Numbered from the stretch's first letter, positions 46,901 through 56,970 are shown. The stretch: 64,000 bases of DNA from Isoperla grammatica (GCA_945910005.1 OX246746.1:20371316-20435315); one strand, 5' to 3'. A program made the numbers and translations. The notes: generated by a model not told the origin, from the sequence alone.

Positions 46901-49900
46901 TCATGTTGAGTGTTGGCCTGTTTCACAGCTCTGCTCTCTGGAATAATGAAAACACTTAGTAAATGTTGTGAATTTCAGCCAAATTTCATGATACGTTAGT
47001 GAAGTTTTAATGGATTGACCTTGAATCTTGCTTGTAAAAATTTTCTTCACATGTAGCATTTTCTTATTGATTTCATGATTTCAAAGATATTACCCCGAAG
47101 TATCGGCGCACATAACGAGTGCATTACTTTCTTATTAGTTATAACTAGCCACTCACTAATTGATGCTTAGTTAATTACACACAATTTTTAGCAATACAAC
47201 TTGTTAAATTTCAACCCATATGTACATAAATTTGTTTAGCCTTACCATGGTATTGAATAGCCTAAACAATGGTGGGGATGATTCTGATGTGTGGTCTCTC
47301 TTTGGCTTATTTTGCGTGAAGAATGGATTCAAGTAGCCTACTTGGCATCACAATAATTTGTAGCTAAGAGAACCTTAAATAATATGCAATCACATTTTTT
47401 TAGGGTATGGAATGAGTGGAAGCTATACAGTAAACAGTAGCCAATAAAAAAAATATTGACCAGGCCTAATCGTGGGATTCGAGACACGCAGCCATTTAGA
47501 AACTAATACACATAACTATGATAAAACTTATGTTCATGTTCTATAGATTGGTGGCGATACTAGTATTGAAAGCATTTGATAATTTGGACAAGATTCCACG
47601 AATCTCTTTTTTCTCTCTTACTTATAGCAAACAAGGGTAAATACATTTTCATTTTCTGTGAACCTATGTACGTACATTCAAATAATGTTCAGGGGTGAAA
47701 CTGTATTACAATTCTAAACACTGCTATTATCTAATATATTTCAGTACTAGGATAGGAAGGAATGTTATGCATACGAAACGAAGTCTGCGTGGTTTGAAAG
47801 TGGAGGCTCCACAAACGTTCTTGAACGACAGATACTTGTCCTTGGTGAAGGCCACTCGTCCCTCCTGACCCGGTGATGTTCGGTGGAAACATGCAGAGCT
47901 GGTCGAAGGCAGGCTCTCCATATTGGAGGAGAAATATGAGAAAGGGACGTTCAATGGAACAAAGCGGTGTTTTTCTGTTGACTCGTCTGAGGACGATACA
48001 CTGCTGGATGAAGTGGTGTAGGGGATGGGTTTTTGCATTGGAGAATCACTATTGGTGTCCATCTGCAAACCAGGAGACGCATACCTTCATATTGAACACA
48101 GAGTGGGGACTAGATCGAATAATCCGTACCGGTAACCAATTTGAAACCGGCTATGTGCCAAACTAGTTCTTGTTTCATAAGCCGGTTGTTTGAAAATATG
48201 AAAGTATCAAGAATATTAAAAATGGTCTACCATTCTTTGCTAGAGCATACACAGTTAATCGACACTACTTCAGTAATTTTTAGTATGCCTGCCCCCACCT
48301 CCCCTACAGTCCCTGCAACCATAGTTACAGAGGGTGAATTGGGGGGGGGGGGGGGGGGAATACTTCATCATCACTCACTGGCTTGTTGACTTTTACCACT
48401 TAGGGAATTTAACACATTTGATTGGAAACCGGTTCAAGGAGTTGTCCGATTCGTAAAAAAAACTTCGGTGTAGCATCTATAGAGTCGTAATATACATATT
48501 ATATCGATTAAATTCAAATCTATTAAGTTATAGCCTAATGCAGATAGCTTTTAATTTAAATTGGTACTAAGTTCTTTCTGATATCTTAATTTTTCCCGTC
48601 TTAAGTTGTGCCTAGTGTCAAGGATAGGGATGGGATAGTGCATGTACACATGTAAACGTTTATTATTTTCCTCTAAATATTAAACGCATGGATCTGTGCA
48701 CGCCGCCCACACAGGGTTATACTGTGTGTGGACCGGCCACAGAGTACGATCTTAGCTGACCGACGGCGCATCGCTGTTACCAACATCGCACACGAAATGA
48801 ATGTGTACTGGGCACACCCTAATCCACTTGAAAAATCTATTGAGTAGGCAGGTACGAACATGGACATGCCTTTCACAGAGAGAGGTTACACGTTTACTGA
48901 AATCTACATGTTTCCCTACTTACAGCATATGAGTGTTCGGCTTGGCTCTGATTCATGGTCGCCACAGCCTCATTTGTGATTTCCTCTAGGGCCCCTTAAA
49001 CAAACAAACACATTCAAGCCTCAAATAGTCTGTAAGAAAATATCTGGAAGCCTTCAAGATAAACAAATACTTTGTAGTTTAATGAAATTTTAAATTACTG
49101 TACACATTTAAAAAATAGTTCAATGCATGTGTCTATTTTTGTCAAAGTTATAGTAACTTTTATACTATAGTTTATTTTGTATTGATAATAATCACTACTG
49201 TCTGGCAATAACATGAGTTGGACACCATCCGCATTTAAGTAATGTCCCTGTGGTGAGGTATATGTACATCAAATTGGTTGATGTACATATACCTCACCAC
49301 AGGGACATTACTTAAATGCGGATGGTGTCCAACTCATGTTATTGCCAGACAGTAGTGATTATTATCAATACAAAATAAACTATAGTATAAAAGTTACTAT
49401 AACTTTGACAAAAATAGACACATGCATGCATACTTACTAATTGACCTTTTTTACTTTGGTTTCCATAATTATTATGTTCTAGTATGTGAAAGGAACAAGA
49501 TTTATGTGTTTATTGGGCTGTCTCGAGCCACAGTTGGCAACTTTCTAATGTGGTAGCTTACTTTCTAAGACCCATGTGGATGTGAGTTGGGGGTTCTTCA
49601 TATGATCGCAGTGTGCCCAAGCTGAAGCCTAACCTTGTGTTCTGACAAGTTTGAGTAGGCATCAAACAACACATTTGTGATGGAGAATGGTAACACTATA
49701 CAACAGTATGTGTCCCACTTCCATGCCTTAAATTGCTTTTGTGTTTAAAGTAATGTAAAGTTTGGTTGCTGCTCTTGTTGTAAATTGCCTAACTCTTATT
49801 ATCCTCAAATTGTACCTGTTTCCAAATTTATAATAAATTCACCGGATCCACAAACATCGACTTGATTGCAGTGACTGACACCCTAGTCATTTCTCCCAAC

Positions 49901-50039
49901 CTCATGACTAAAGCAACCCAGTGGCAACACAGCGCAACAGCTAAAAACTATGTCCGAAGAGACCGCTCCGAGCTCAGTACCCATCTAGTGTGCAACATTA
50001 CATAATATATATACATAAAGCAACCAGAAACATTATAAA

Positions 50040-50130
<91 letters not shown>

Positions 50131-52389
50131 TATGTAGAGACAGTCTCAGAATGAACCTACTCAATCCATCTCTTCCCAGTGAACCTATTATTATTATATA
50201 AATAATACAATAAGTCTATTGGGAAGACCTGGATTGAGTATACTGGTAGGTTAACTCGGAGACTTCAAGTACTCTGAAGATGGATTATGCAACTATTCTG
50301 AACCGCCAGTTTTTAAAGTTGACAATAGATACCCCAACAACCAACATCAATAATGAATCGGGCCGCGAAAGCCAGCAACAAGTTTTAAACCTGGACACAC
50401 CTTTATTTTCTTATAGAAAATAGCATGTAATAAAACAATTCCATAGTAACCAAATGTTCCTCAAAATCAAGTGGAAACTGTGCATCCGGGCCTTAATGTT
50501 TCAATAAATTAACTTGCATACCTACAACAGTGAGAAATTGAGAAATCATCAGCCCATTTGCTAAATGGAATGGCAGACAGCTGCCAGCATGCTGCCAGTC
50601 CATCCTTTGAGGGTAATTTTGTGTACAAACAACACTAATGCTCAACACATTAGATAAAATTTAGAAATGAGTTGTAGGTATCAATACAAACGTAAGTATG
50701 CACGTTTAAGTGTGGTAGATATTCTACTCAAATATTGTATTTAAGTCAAGTAATGTAATTTATTGAGGGGGGGGGGGGGGGGCTGCCGAGTGTGATTCCA
50801 GAAGGGTGCATGTATTATAAATTATATTCACACAACTGTAATTCTTATTATAGTGTAAGCACACATGTAAGTGTAAGTGCATAGCCACGTTTGATTGACA
50901 TGAATTGTGTAATGTGTATGCCTTTCTCTGATAATTACAACTGCATATAATGTGACAACTGGCTAATCGGGATAACAAATATTTTTAGTTTAAAACATTT
51001 TTAAATGTTGGTGGTGATCTTAGAATTGGATGGGCTGATCGGGGGGAGGGTGGAGTCTTGCCTTGGTAAAACTGGGACAACAAAGCATCTAGGTGGGGGG
51101 TTTGCGAGCGATCTTAGGCGCACCCCCTTGAATGCGTCGGTGCCTGACACGAAGTGCCAATAATCCAACCAAAATTGCGAGTGCCTTTAGAAGCGGCTAA
51201 TAGGGCAAAGGCAACTAGGAGTTGCAAAAATATGAGGCGACTGACAAGACCGCGGGACGGTCGGTTAGTTCTCACACTGGTCACCGGGCGCGCGCCAAGC
51301 GCCAACGAGCGAGGCGCACTTTTGGCGCTGGCTTTAAGTCACACGAACGCACACGCGCTGTTAATGAATTCTTGTTTTACTTCTTTCTTCAAGAATACTT
51401 CCATAAACATTAATTAAATGGTATGAAAACCAAAAGCTTTGGGTTATAAAACCTGTTAAAAATACATAGGGTTTGAATTAATAATATGAGTACAATAAAT
51501 AACAACAATAATGAAACATTATTAAAATGATTAATAAATTAATATTTTACATCAAAACGTTGATAAGTAAAGTATATTTGGTCTTGAAGAAGGAGGTAAA
51601 AACATGAATTCGTTATAATATTCCAGTTTTACCCTTGTTTTTGTAAATGTAACTCAGGAATTGTGGATCGGGTTAGAGAGGGGTAAAACTTGGTTCAAAC
51701 TTTAGATCATTTACTGCGACTCTATGTTGTAGGCTAGGCCTACCCTACGCTTAAAATGTAGGTATGATAAAACCTAGGTAAGGTTTAATAAATCGTGTAT
51801 TTATTGTGCAGAATGGCTGGGTAGGACTGGTGGGCTAGCTACGGCCTAGACCATGTATAAGATTGCATTTCCATGAAAAAGTAGCTGGACACCAATAACT
51901 AATTTGCTTCTTATCTTTTGAAATAAAGGAAGGGTGGCCTAGGCCTACCATAAATAATTATCGGTGGATCTACTAGGCCTAGGCCTAGGCCGTAGTTAAC
52001 TGCATATTGTGGATGTTCATGTGTCCTCCTTCCAAACGGTGGCCATTTTGTAATTTGAAACCTAGCTCTCAATTCACAAAGTCCACATTACTAGGCCTAG
52101 GCCCTAGGCCTAGGCCTATGCCTCGACGTAGTTGTTGAATTAGATTATAGACCAACCGAGTTCGCCGCCGGTTATAACACTTATTCGGTTCCAATTTGAC
52201 AAATTGGACATCAACGTTATGGATCTATGACACAGCCATGCAATCAGGCTGAACTTTTCCAATAATAAGGTAGGGAAATTTTTACTTACTTTGAATTCTC
52301 TGGCCGTCGTCGTCATCCGAAGATGAACCGGATGACCAGCTAGCTTTTGGTCGATTAACTCTCTGCATTTTATTGTCTTTGCTGTCCAT
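40485..52389 (-). CDS. Unrecognised acidic/Ser-rich probable nuclear protein, five-exon gene model, 329 residues
   Basis: Model on the minus strand: exons 52290-52389, 48924-48985, 47775-48062, 46589-46651 and 40485-40961. Every junction is GT-AG (four donors are GTAAGT, GTAAGT, GTATGC and GTAAGA), phases agree throughout, and the total is 990 nt. I do not recognise the family. The protein starts MDSKDNKMQRVNRPKASW, has Ser-Asp patches (GSSSDDDDG, SSEDE, DSDSDCDEDSDE) like CK2 sites, and two basic clusters near the C terminus (PTKKVRWEDG, RPAKRKTRP) that could serve nuclear import. Other segments are FVPLNVPFSYF and FTKDKYLSFKN. The gene converges on the DIDO1-like gene. Its introns carry transposons, but none interrupts an exon. 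Confidence 0.72.
41170..41667. mobile_element. Inverted-repeat element (about 500 bp) in the last intron of the - strand gene
   Basis: AATGGGTAAGGTCCGAAACC, then TGTTGAGAATGCTT, faces its complement ending in CGGACCGTACCCATT with two mismatches over about 35 bp. TGA may be duplicated just outside the ATGGGTA core. Inside, the GAAACC and AGAATGCT words recur several times. There is no coding frame. Confidence 0.65.
41903..41971. repeat. Hairpin at the 3' end of the non-LTR element
   Basis: TTTTCTCCAGTTGTCTTATT followed by CCTTCT faces AGAAGAAGGAAGAAGACAAC followed by TGGAGAAAA, with a loop of about 10 nt. It sits just beyond the last coding piece of the - strand element and may be its 3'-untranslated structure. 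Confidence 0.5.
41990..44057 (-). pseudogene. 5'-truncated, decayed non-LTR retrotransposon (RT, RNase H, C-terminal CCHC), I/Jockey-like
   Basis: On the minus strand, WRQSRGTLDQVAYLQQDI and VVYVDFKTAFDIVDRE (RT motif A, with its Asp) come first. An in-frame TAG follows at about 43800, then GVPRGAVTSPTYFLIYMNDL and LFANDVVLW, where the usual F-A-D-D catalytic box has lost one Asp. LDKLNVIQNKALRIVTGG is thumb-like. RNase H follows (IYTDGSATPGEG, NYEGEMRAI, QWIPAHCGINGNEKADFLAK). The C terminus is FRLDTGHDLLAKHLHRMG with CKLCGNGIQGRQHLFHC. At least three frameshifts separate the pieces. RNase H plus this CCHC tail is typical of the I/Jockey group. The endonuclease and 5' part are missing. Confidence 0.85.
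42390..42782 (-). pseudogene. RNase H domain of the non-LTR element, with two compensating frameshifts
   Basis: The first Asp (YTDGSA), the Glu (NYEGE) and the final His/Asp region (PAHCGINGNEKAD) are present. In the middle, where a TDS-type box with the second catalytic Asp should be, the frame reads GLESINPGHIVS instead. The alternative frame there reads VILTDSRASIQAI. So indels on either side garble about 14 residues while the outer frame stays open. Confidence 0.7.
44391..44912. mobile_element. hAT-like short element with 8-bp target duplication
   Basis: TAGTTATG flanks both ends (44383-44390 and 44913-44920). The termini (CCCAGTGATG at the left, GCATCCC at the right) are imperfect inverted repeats. 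Inside each there is GGTAATATTACCG and an ATTTCAATGTGGCC / GGTCACATTGAAA pair facing each other. It is 522 bp, with no coding frame. It is in an intron of the - strand gene. Confidence 0.72.
45119..45260. repeat. 77-bp tandem duplication, two diverged copies
   Basis: GGTTGGCAGTATAGTTGAGG at 45119 and GGTTGGCAGTATAATCGAGG at 45196. Both continue to GACAATGTTCC, with scattered differences. Confidence 0.85.
46589..46651 (-). CDS. Exon 4 of the - strand gene (21 codons)
   Basis: The acceptor is GATCTTGTTGCAG and the donor is AACGCT before GTAAGA; it is phase 0 on both sides. The peptide DDSEDSLSSEDETPREFFTN is followed by Ala. Codon choice and composition (acidic, Ser-rich) match the other exons of the gene. 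Being a multiple of three, this exon could be skipped without a frame change. Confidence 0.65.
47775..48062 (-). CDS. Exon 3 of the - strand gene (96 codons)
   Basis: The acceptor is CTCCTGGTTTGCAG and the donor is CGTTTC before GTATGC; it is phase 0 on both sides. It encodes MDTNSDSPMQKPIPYTTSSS, then a Ser-rich run, FVPLNVPFSYFSSNMES, CFHRTSPGQEGRVAFTKDKY and a basic end, FKPRRLRF. The first codon is ATG, so a shorter isoform starting here is possible. Confidence 0.68.
48340..48358. repeat. Poly-G tract (19 G)
   Basis: Uninterrupted run in an intron of the - strand gene. Confidence 0.95.
48924..48985 (-). CDS. Exon 2 of the - strand gene (62 nt)
   Basis: On the minus strand the acceptor GGGCCCTAG follows a TGTTTGTTTGTTT tract, and the donor GCT is followed by GTAAGT. 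It enters with two bases completing a Lys codon and ends in phase 0. The peptide is EITNEAVATMNQSQAEHSYA. The exon is too short to stand out by itself; ideal splice sites and matching phases are the support. Confidence 0.62.
49123..49427. repeat. Perfect palindrome: two 150-bp arms around a 5-nt loop
   Basis: The arm 49123-49272 is the exact reverse complement of 49278-49427; ATTGG forms the loop. I compared every base by eye and found no mismatch. The outer ends are ATGCAT on both sides and pairing stops right outside. There is no target duplication, no TIR-like G/C-rich end and no coding frame. It lies in intron 1 of the - strand gene. It is either a recent inverted duplication or an assembly or library artefact. 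Confidence 0.92.
49849..50004 (+). pseudogene. Possible retroelement-derived coding fragment
   Basis: An open stretch in one frame reads STNIDLIAVTDTLVISPNLM, TKATQWQHSATAKNYVRRD, then RSELSTHLVCNIT and a stop. The look is that of an endonuclease-type C terminus, but I cannot assign it. It could be a relic of a non-LTR or other retroelement, or chance. Confidence 0.22.
50041..50130. repeat. (ATC)n microsatellite, 30 perfect units
   Basis: Ninety bases of uninterrupted ATC/CAT repeat in intron 1 of the - strand gene. Its length and purity suggest high variability. Confidence 0.98.
50767..50782. repeat. Poly-G tract (16 G)
   Basis: Uninterrupted run followed by CTGCC, the same sequence that follows the tract at 2223. 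Confidence 0.95.
52290..52389 (-). CDS. Exon 1 (coding part) of the - strand 329-residue gene
   Basis: The ATG is at 52387-52389, in the TATAAAATGGAC context, after an untranslated stretch. It gives 33 codons plus one base, then a GTAAGT donor. The peptide is MDSKDNKMQRVNRPKASWSS followed by GSSSDDDDGQRIQ. A palindromic CACGTG E-box lies about 105 bp upstream. A 21-bp piece of this exon recurs upstream at 52690-52710. Confidence 0.65.
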
Positions 52390-52492
52390 TTTATAGTTAG
52401 TTGTACTGATAATTCTTTAACAAAATGGTGTACATTAAGTTTCAAGATGTCGCTCCAACGACTGACTGCTTCTAGTCTTTTACGCAAGTGAA

Positions 52493-52498
52493 CACGTG
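52493..52498. promoter_or_regulatory. E-box palindrome in the likely promoter of the - strand gene
   Basis: CACGTG lies about 105 bp upstream of the ATG at 52389, inside a 150-bp zone richer in CG than its surroundings. On the minus strand CCATTTTG, a YY1-like core, also precedes the ATG. Both are short and could be fortuitous. Confidence 0.25.
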
Positions 52499-52607
52499 AA
52501 CATCGCAGCGCGGCGAGTGTTGCTGCCAAAGACAATAACCACTGCTTGCTCGATGAGGCACTGAACTATTTATTGCATTGATTTCAAAGAAGTCAAACAG
52601 TCTTACA

Positions 52608-53640
52608 TACGAATTATCGCCCAACCACAATGCAAAATTTACAGTAACAGTAGGCCTAACAGTAAAGTTTTAATCATTCCTTTTGAGCGTCCGAAGATGA
52701 ACCGGATGACATCAGCCATTCCAATTGGATTGGTTAAAACTTTACTGTTAATGTCACTGTTAATCAGTGTTGTGACTTATCTAGATAAAATTATCTAGAT
52801 AACGTATCTAAATAAAATCTGTTATCTATTATCTTTATCTAGCTAATTTTTTGGTGTTATCTTTATCTTTTATCTAGATAGAAATACAGATTATCTTATC
52901 TAAAATTTTAAGCTTTTAGATAAAAAAAAAAATAGATAAAATGTTTAACCATAAAGACTGAGATAAATGGTTTAATCAATCATGTGTCTGTCCAGCGTTT
53001 CTCTTGTGACCGTTTGTAGCAATTTTAAAATTACGTACTTTATATTTACGCATATATTTAAACTTTTAGGGGCTATCATATTGTAAACAGCCAATTTAAC
53101 TCAATTTATGTATTATACTTCTAAAAATTAGTGTTTGGGAGACTATATCTTAAATTTGACACCGAGCATGTTTAAATTAATTGAATTTTGCATTTTGAAA
53201 ACTTTCCTGGCATTTTCCTGGACATACCCTAATAGTAATGTATCTTGTACTGATTTTTACAATAAAGTTCGAAAGTTTGAATATCCTTAGTCCTGTATTT
53301 CTATTCTCTAATAACTTTAAACCTAACTATCCCATCCTTAAAATCCATCCACATTATGATAGATATGGAAAAAATAAGTAAATATTGCTTTTTAAGAAAC
53401 ATGTCAATAACTTAATAATATCATTATTATCTTTTATCTTTTCAAAATTATCTAGATAATTATTTCAATCTTTTATCTATTATCTAGATAATTTTTTAAC
53501 ACTTTATCTTTTATCTTATCTAGATAATTTTTTGGAGAATTATCTTTATCTTTATCTAGATAAAAAATAAATTATCTAGTCACAACACTGCTGTTAATGT
53601 TAATTTTCATTGTGGATGCGCCTTTCATACAGAAAGTTAG
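52608..53640. mobile_element. Older inverted-repeat element that hosts the hAT-like insertion
   Basis: If the insertion at 52765-53590 and one duplicated copy are removed, CACAATGCAAAATTTACAG...TAACAGTAAAGTTTTAA on the left (from about 52627) faces its imperfect complement on the right, ending in CATTGTGG near 53620. The arms are about 55 bp. The outer limits are approximate and no target duplication was identified. Confidence 0.45.
52765..53590. mobile_element. Non-autonomous hAT-like transposon built of TATCTAGATA repeats
   Basis: The termini are CAGTGTTGTGACT and the complement AGTCACAACACTG. CTGTTAAT is duplicated at 52757-52764 and 53591-53598, an exact 8-bp target duplication. Both ends are packed with the palindrome TATCTAGATA and its variants, which may be transposase-binding repeats. 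It carries no coding frame. It lies in one arm of an older inverted-repeat element. Confidence 0.87.
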
Positions 53641-54167
53641 TGTTGGCCGAACAGCTCACAACGTTCTATGTATTAATAGAAAATTATCACGCCACCCACT
53701 CATTTGTTCGGGAATTTATGGGACTGTTTCGCATTTTTTCTTGAAACTTATTGCTTCTTCGTAGTAGATTAATATTCCCGGGATTCGATATTGTCTTCTC
53801 AGCTGTATTATCGGCAGAACGGCTTGCTGGTTGGTTTGCTATTACATTGAAGAGGGTTTCCAACAGGTCAGCCCGGTGCCATAATGTAAGCAAAACAAAC
53901 TCACCAAACTCACCAGATCCTTCGAAAGATTTTCGTCAGGTCCTCTAACCCTTAACCCTTCAATAACAAAAATGCACTAAAGTTAAAACGTGAACTCAAG
54001 GTTAATAAACGCTCATCAAATACCTTACTAAAATAATACGGGAAGCTCCCGTCGATTTATGGCGACAGCCTGGCCTAGCGGCTTGACGTAAGTACTTGGT
54101 GAATTATCGACGCGATGAAGTTCACTCGCTGTGCCGGCTTCTTTTATCGACTGAAATCCCGATACTG

Positions 54168-54196
54168 ATTTATTTATTTATTTATTTATTTATTTA
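54168..54196. repeat. (ATTT)n microsatellite, seven units
   Basis: ATTTATTTATTT run in intergenic DNA between the - strand gene and the LTR element. Confidence 0.92.
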
Positions 54197-55171
54197 ATGT
54201 CTATCCTATTCAGTTATAAAAACTGATTTACAAAGGAGGACCTTAAATAAAACTAAGCTATGCAAACAATGAATAGTTATGAAATCATAAATAACAATAA
54301 CAAAACATTATTCATTTATTATTCAGCACCTCTTTCTAGGCCGATATGCGTGAAACGTTGTGTTTAGCTTATTACCATTTGTGTTCTATAACTTACTGTA
54401 TTACATATTATTTTGTTGAGGTTATGTCAAAGTATACACGTATTTTTACTTTTTAGCTTTAAATTAATATTCAATGCAGATCTAGGCCTAAATATCCCCT
54501 CCCCCTAAAGGTCGTATGTCTAGACCTTCATGGCGTTATACTCATATGTACACATAGTGGCAGCAGAATACTAGGCCCAGTATGTTTTAAAACAACACTG
54601 ACCAACGTTTTCGGTCGTAGGCATTTTGAGGTTATAAAAAAAACAAAAGACGATCACAACATGGCCATTCAGAATGGAATATACTTAACTGGCAAAACTG
54701 TCAATGATTATTGATAAAACGTAAAGAATAAACAGTGCACATTTTAATATGTTGGCTAAACCATACCCGATTACATTACCAGAAAAACCTTCATTTACAT
54801 GTTGGTATTAAAAGAGATTAACTACAAACTTCATGTAGGCGATATTATTCTATTTATTTCCACCCCACTTTGATTTGAATCGCGCGCGTTTTGTGAAGTC
54901 AAGCCGCCAGGCTCGCTGCAGAGCTGTGTCGCCATGCGCTCAATGTTAAAGGTATATTGTCATCTAGCGTTGTAGTTAAACTATGTCAAACCTTGAATTA
55001 TTTAAAGGATTGAGGAACAAAAATGAAAGAAATCGGTCCGTATTTAAACAAGTTATGAGCAATTTTAATCAAGAATGTTCATTGGGTGACGTCACACGCG
55101 TGACGTAGTTGGATGCGAGCTGTGCCGCGCTCACTCATCTCGCTGCTGGCCATCCATGGCTTAGATGGCAT

Positions 55172-56949
55172 TGTAGCGGACCCCGTCCCTCTACCCCCTG
55201 GCACGCGTCTAGGGTCTATAACTGCTACTTGCTAGTCAGCTACGAGGGTGATCGAGAGAGGAGACTACCACAAGAATCTTGTTTCCTTAGTCAAGCTTCG
55301 GTACGATTTTGTTTATCGGATGTGTGTGTGTGATAGAGAGTGGGAGCGCTCGCAGCAGACCAGTTAAGGTTGGCTCACGTCCAGCAGGCCCTCTGTATGT
55401 GTATGTTTTCGAGAGTGGGAGCGCTCGCAGCAGACCAGTTAAGGTTGGCTCACGTCCAGCAGGCCCTCTGTATGTGTTGTTTTCGAGAGTGGGAGCGCTC
55501 GCAGCAGACCAGTTAAGGTTGGCTCACGTCCAGCAGGCCCTCTGTATGTGTATGTTTTCGAGAGTGGGAGCGCTCGCAGCAGACCAGTTAAGGTTGGCTC
55601 ACGTCCAGCAGGCCCTCTGTATGTGTATGTTTTCGAGAGTGGGAGCGCTCGCAGCAGACCAGTTAAGGTTGGCTCACGTCCAGCAGGCCCTCTTGTATGG
55701 TTGTGTATGTCAGAGAGTGGGAGCGCTCGCAGCAGACCAGTTAAGGTTGGCTCACGTCCAGCAGGCTCTCTGTGTGTGTTTACCTGTGTGTGTATGTAAA
55801 TGATAGTGTGTGGTGTCAAATCTACCTAACACTTGGAAACGAAATGAATTCGGAGACCGAAAAAATATCAAACACTTGTTTTATGTTGGTAAAATTATAT
55901 TTATAAAAACACTCGGTATTTTAACACTGAAAATATACTAAGTCCGTAGACCAGAAAAAATATATATTAACACTTGAAAGAAAAGTTTGGCAATACGCAA
56001 AAATATTCTATGTGTTAGCTGTACGATTATTCGAAAGGTCCCTATGTGAGCTCTCTACGATGCGAGCTCGGACTGATAGCTTTATCACGGTACGTTGTGG
56101 GGCTGTTTGTCAAACGAGACTCGGACTTGAATACCGCGAACACCGTGCTCTCCAGGGCAGCTGTGTAGCGAACACTCCTGTGTTGTCACTGCTGCGCCTC
56201 GAAGTCCTACACAGTCATGGAGCGGGAGCTCCTCGTGTGCTGGTGGAAGTAATCCAATGGTGGTATCCGCGGTACTGATTTAAATGGGCCGCGTTACGAG
56301 ATTATATAGGCACCGGTGGGGATGGAAAAAATTGCTTCCATCTACTGGTGGTAGTGGTGGGGGTTGCGCATGCGCATTTCGGGTCTTTCTGTCGTCTGCA
56401 CACAGCTGATGTACAGGTGTGCCGATCTAGTGGTTTACGTATTGCCAAAGTACAAAAATAAAATACTCCAAGTAGGGGGTAGTTTCGAGAGAGTTCGATG
56501 AACACTGTGAAAACGTACCCCTGTTTACTTTTACTTAAAACTAACATGGAATGATCACTACATATTTAAAACAGAAACTACATGCGCTAAATGCTTTATA
56601 TGTTCAGCATTGGATTTTACTTAATACAACTTGAAATATATCTAAGATTTCGTCACCGTCGCCAATGCACGGCCATATGAATATTATTTATAAACTAACA
56701 TTTTAAACAGAATAAAGATCTCCTACCTTGTATAAATGATCGGAAAAGTGGATGTTTCATTACACGACCCTTTAACACCGCTGACATTGACTTGTAATAA
56801 TATAAATAAATAATTTACCTTGTGCGAAGAAGGTGCCAGCTACCTGGATGCGAGATCAACACCACAATACAGTGCTGCCTCCTACCCTGAGTTGGCCGAA
56901 GTGTTTTCGCGCCTTATTTGAACAGTAACGCCTGAGCATGGGCGTTACA
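55172..56949 (-). repeat. LTR (3' LTR in element orientation), 1,778 bp
   Basis: The ends are TGTAAC and GCTACA on the element's strand, i.e. TG...CA. It carries six units of a 75-bp tandem repeat at 55336-55770. It is colinear with the LTR at 59341-60965 and exactly 153 bp longer because of repeat units 4 and 5. Confidence 0.92.
55336..55770. repeat. Tandem repeat inside the left LTR, six units of 74-78 bp
   Basis: Units start at 55336, 55411, 55485, 55560, 55635 and 55713. The core is GAGAGTGGGAGCGCTCGCAG followed by CAGACCAGTTAAGGTTGGCT and CACGTCCAGCAGGC. The spacer between cores varies (TGTATGTTTTC, TGTTGTTTTC, or TTGTGTATGTCA before unit 6). Confidence 0.95.
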
Positions 56950-56970
56950 AAACCCCCCACAAAAAAAATC
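56950..56970 (-). other. Polypurine tract next to the 3' LTR
   Basis: On the minus strand GTGGGGGGTTT directly precedes the TGTAAC end of the LTR. Its place fits plus-strand priming, although it ends in TTT instead of purines, so the exact primer is uncertain. Confidence 0.45.

Larger units (their letters stand above)
46652..48923. other. Introns 2 and 3 of the - strand gene (around exon 47775-48062)
   Basis: AT-rich, with a poly-G tract at 48340. I see no other feature. Confidence 0.65.
48986..52289. other. Intron 1 of the - strand gene
   Basis: It contains the 150-bp-arm palindrome, the (ATC)30 array, a poly-G tract, a possible retroelement fragment at 49849 and a GC-rich patch at 51070-51370 whose open frames are not recognisable. 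Confidence 0.65.
52390..55171. other. 5' flank of the - strand gene to the LTR element
   Basis: A likely promoter at 52390-52560, the nested transposons at 52608-53640, (ATTT)n at 54168, and a CpG-rich patch with TGACGTCA at 55080-55110. No gene. Confidence 0.6.

Noticed and set aside
51114..51417. GC-rich open frames on both strands near 51.1-51.4 kb
   Set aside because: Neither frame shows a domain, conserved pattern or splice partner; GC-rich repeats keep frames open by chance.
54943..54966. Kolobok-like left terminus (TTAAAGGTATATTGTCATC)
   Set aside because: The TTAA plus GG-type start is suggestive, but I found no matching right terminus within the window.
55309..55803. 164-codon open frame with repeated ESGSARSRPVKV units (and its antisense twin)
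   Set aside because: It is the translation of the LTR tandem repeat; unit length is a near-multiple of three, so frames stay open on both strands. No start context or element logic supports coding.
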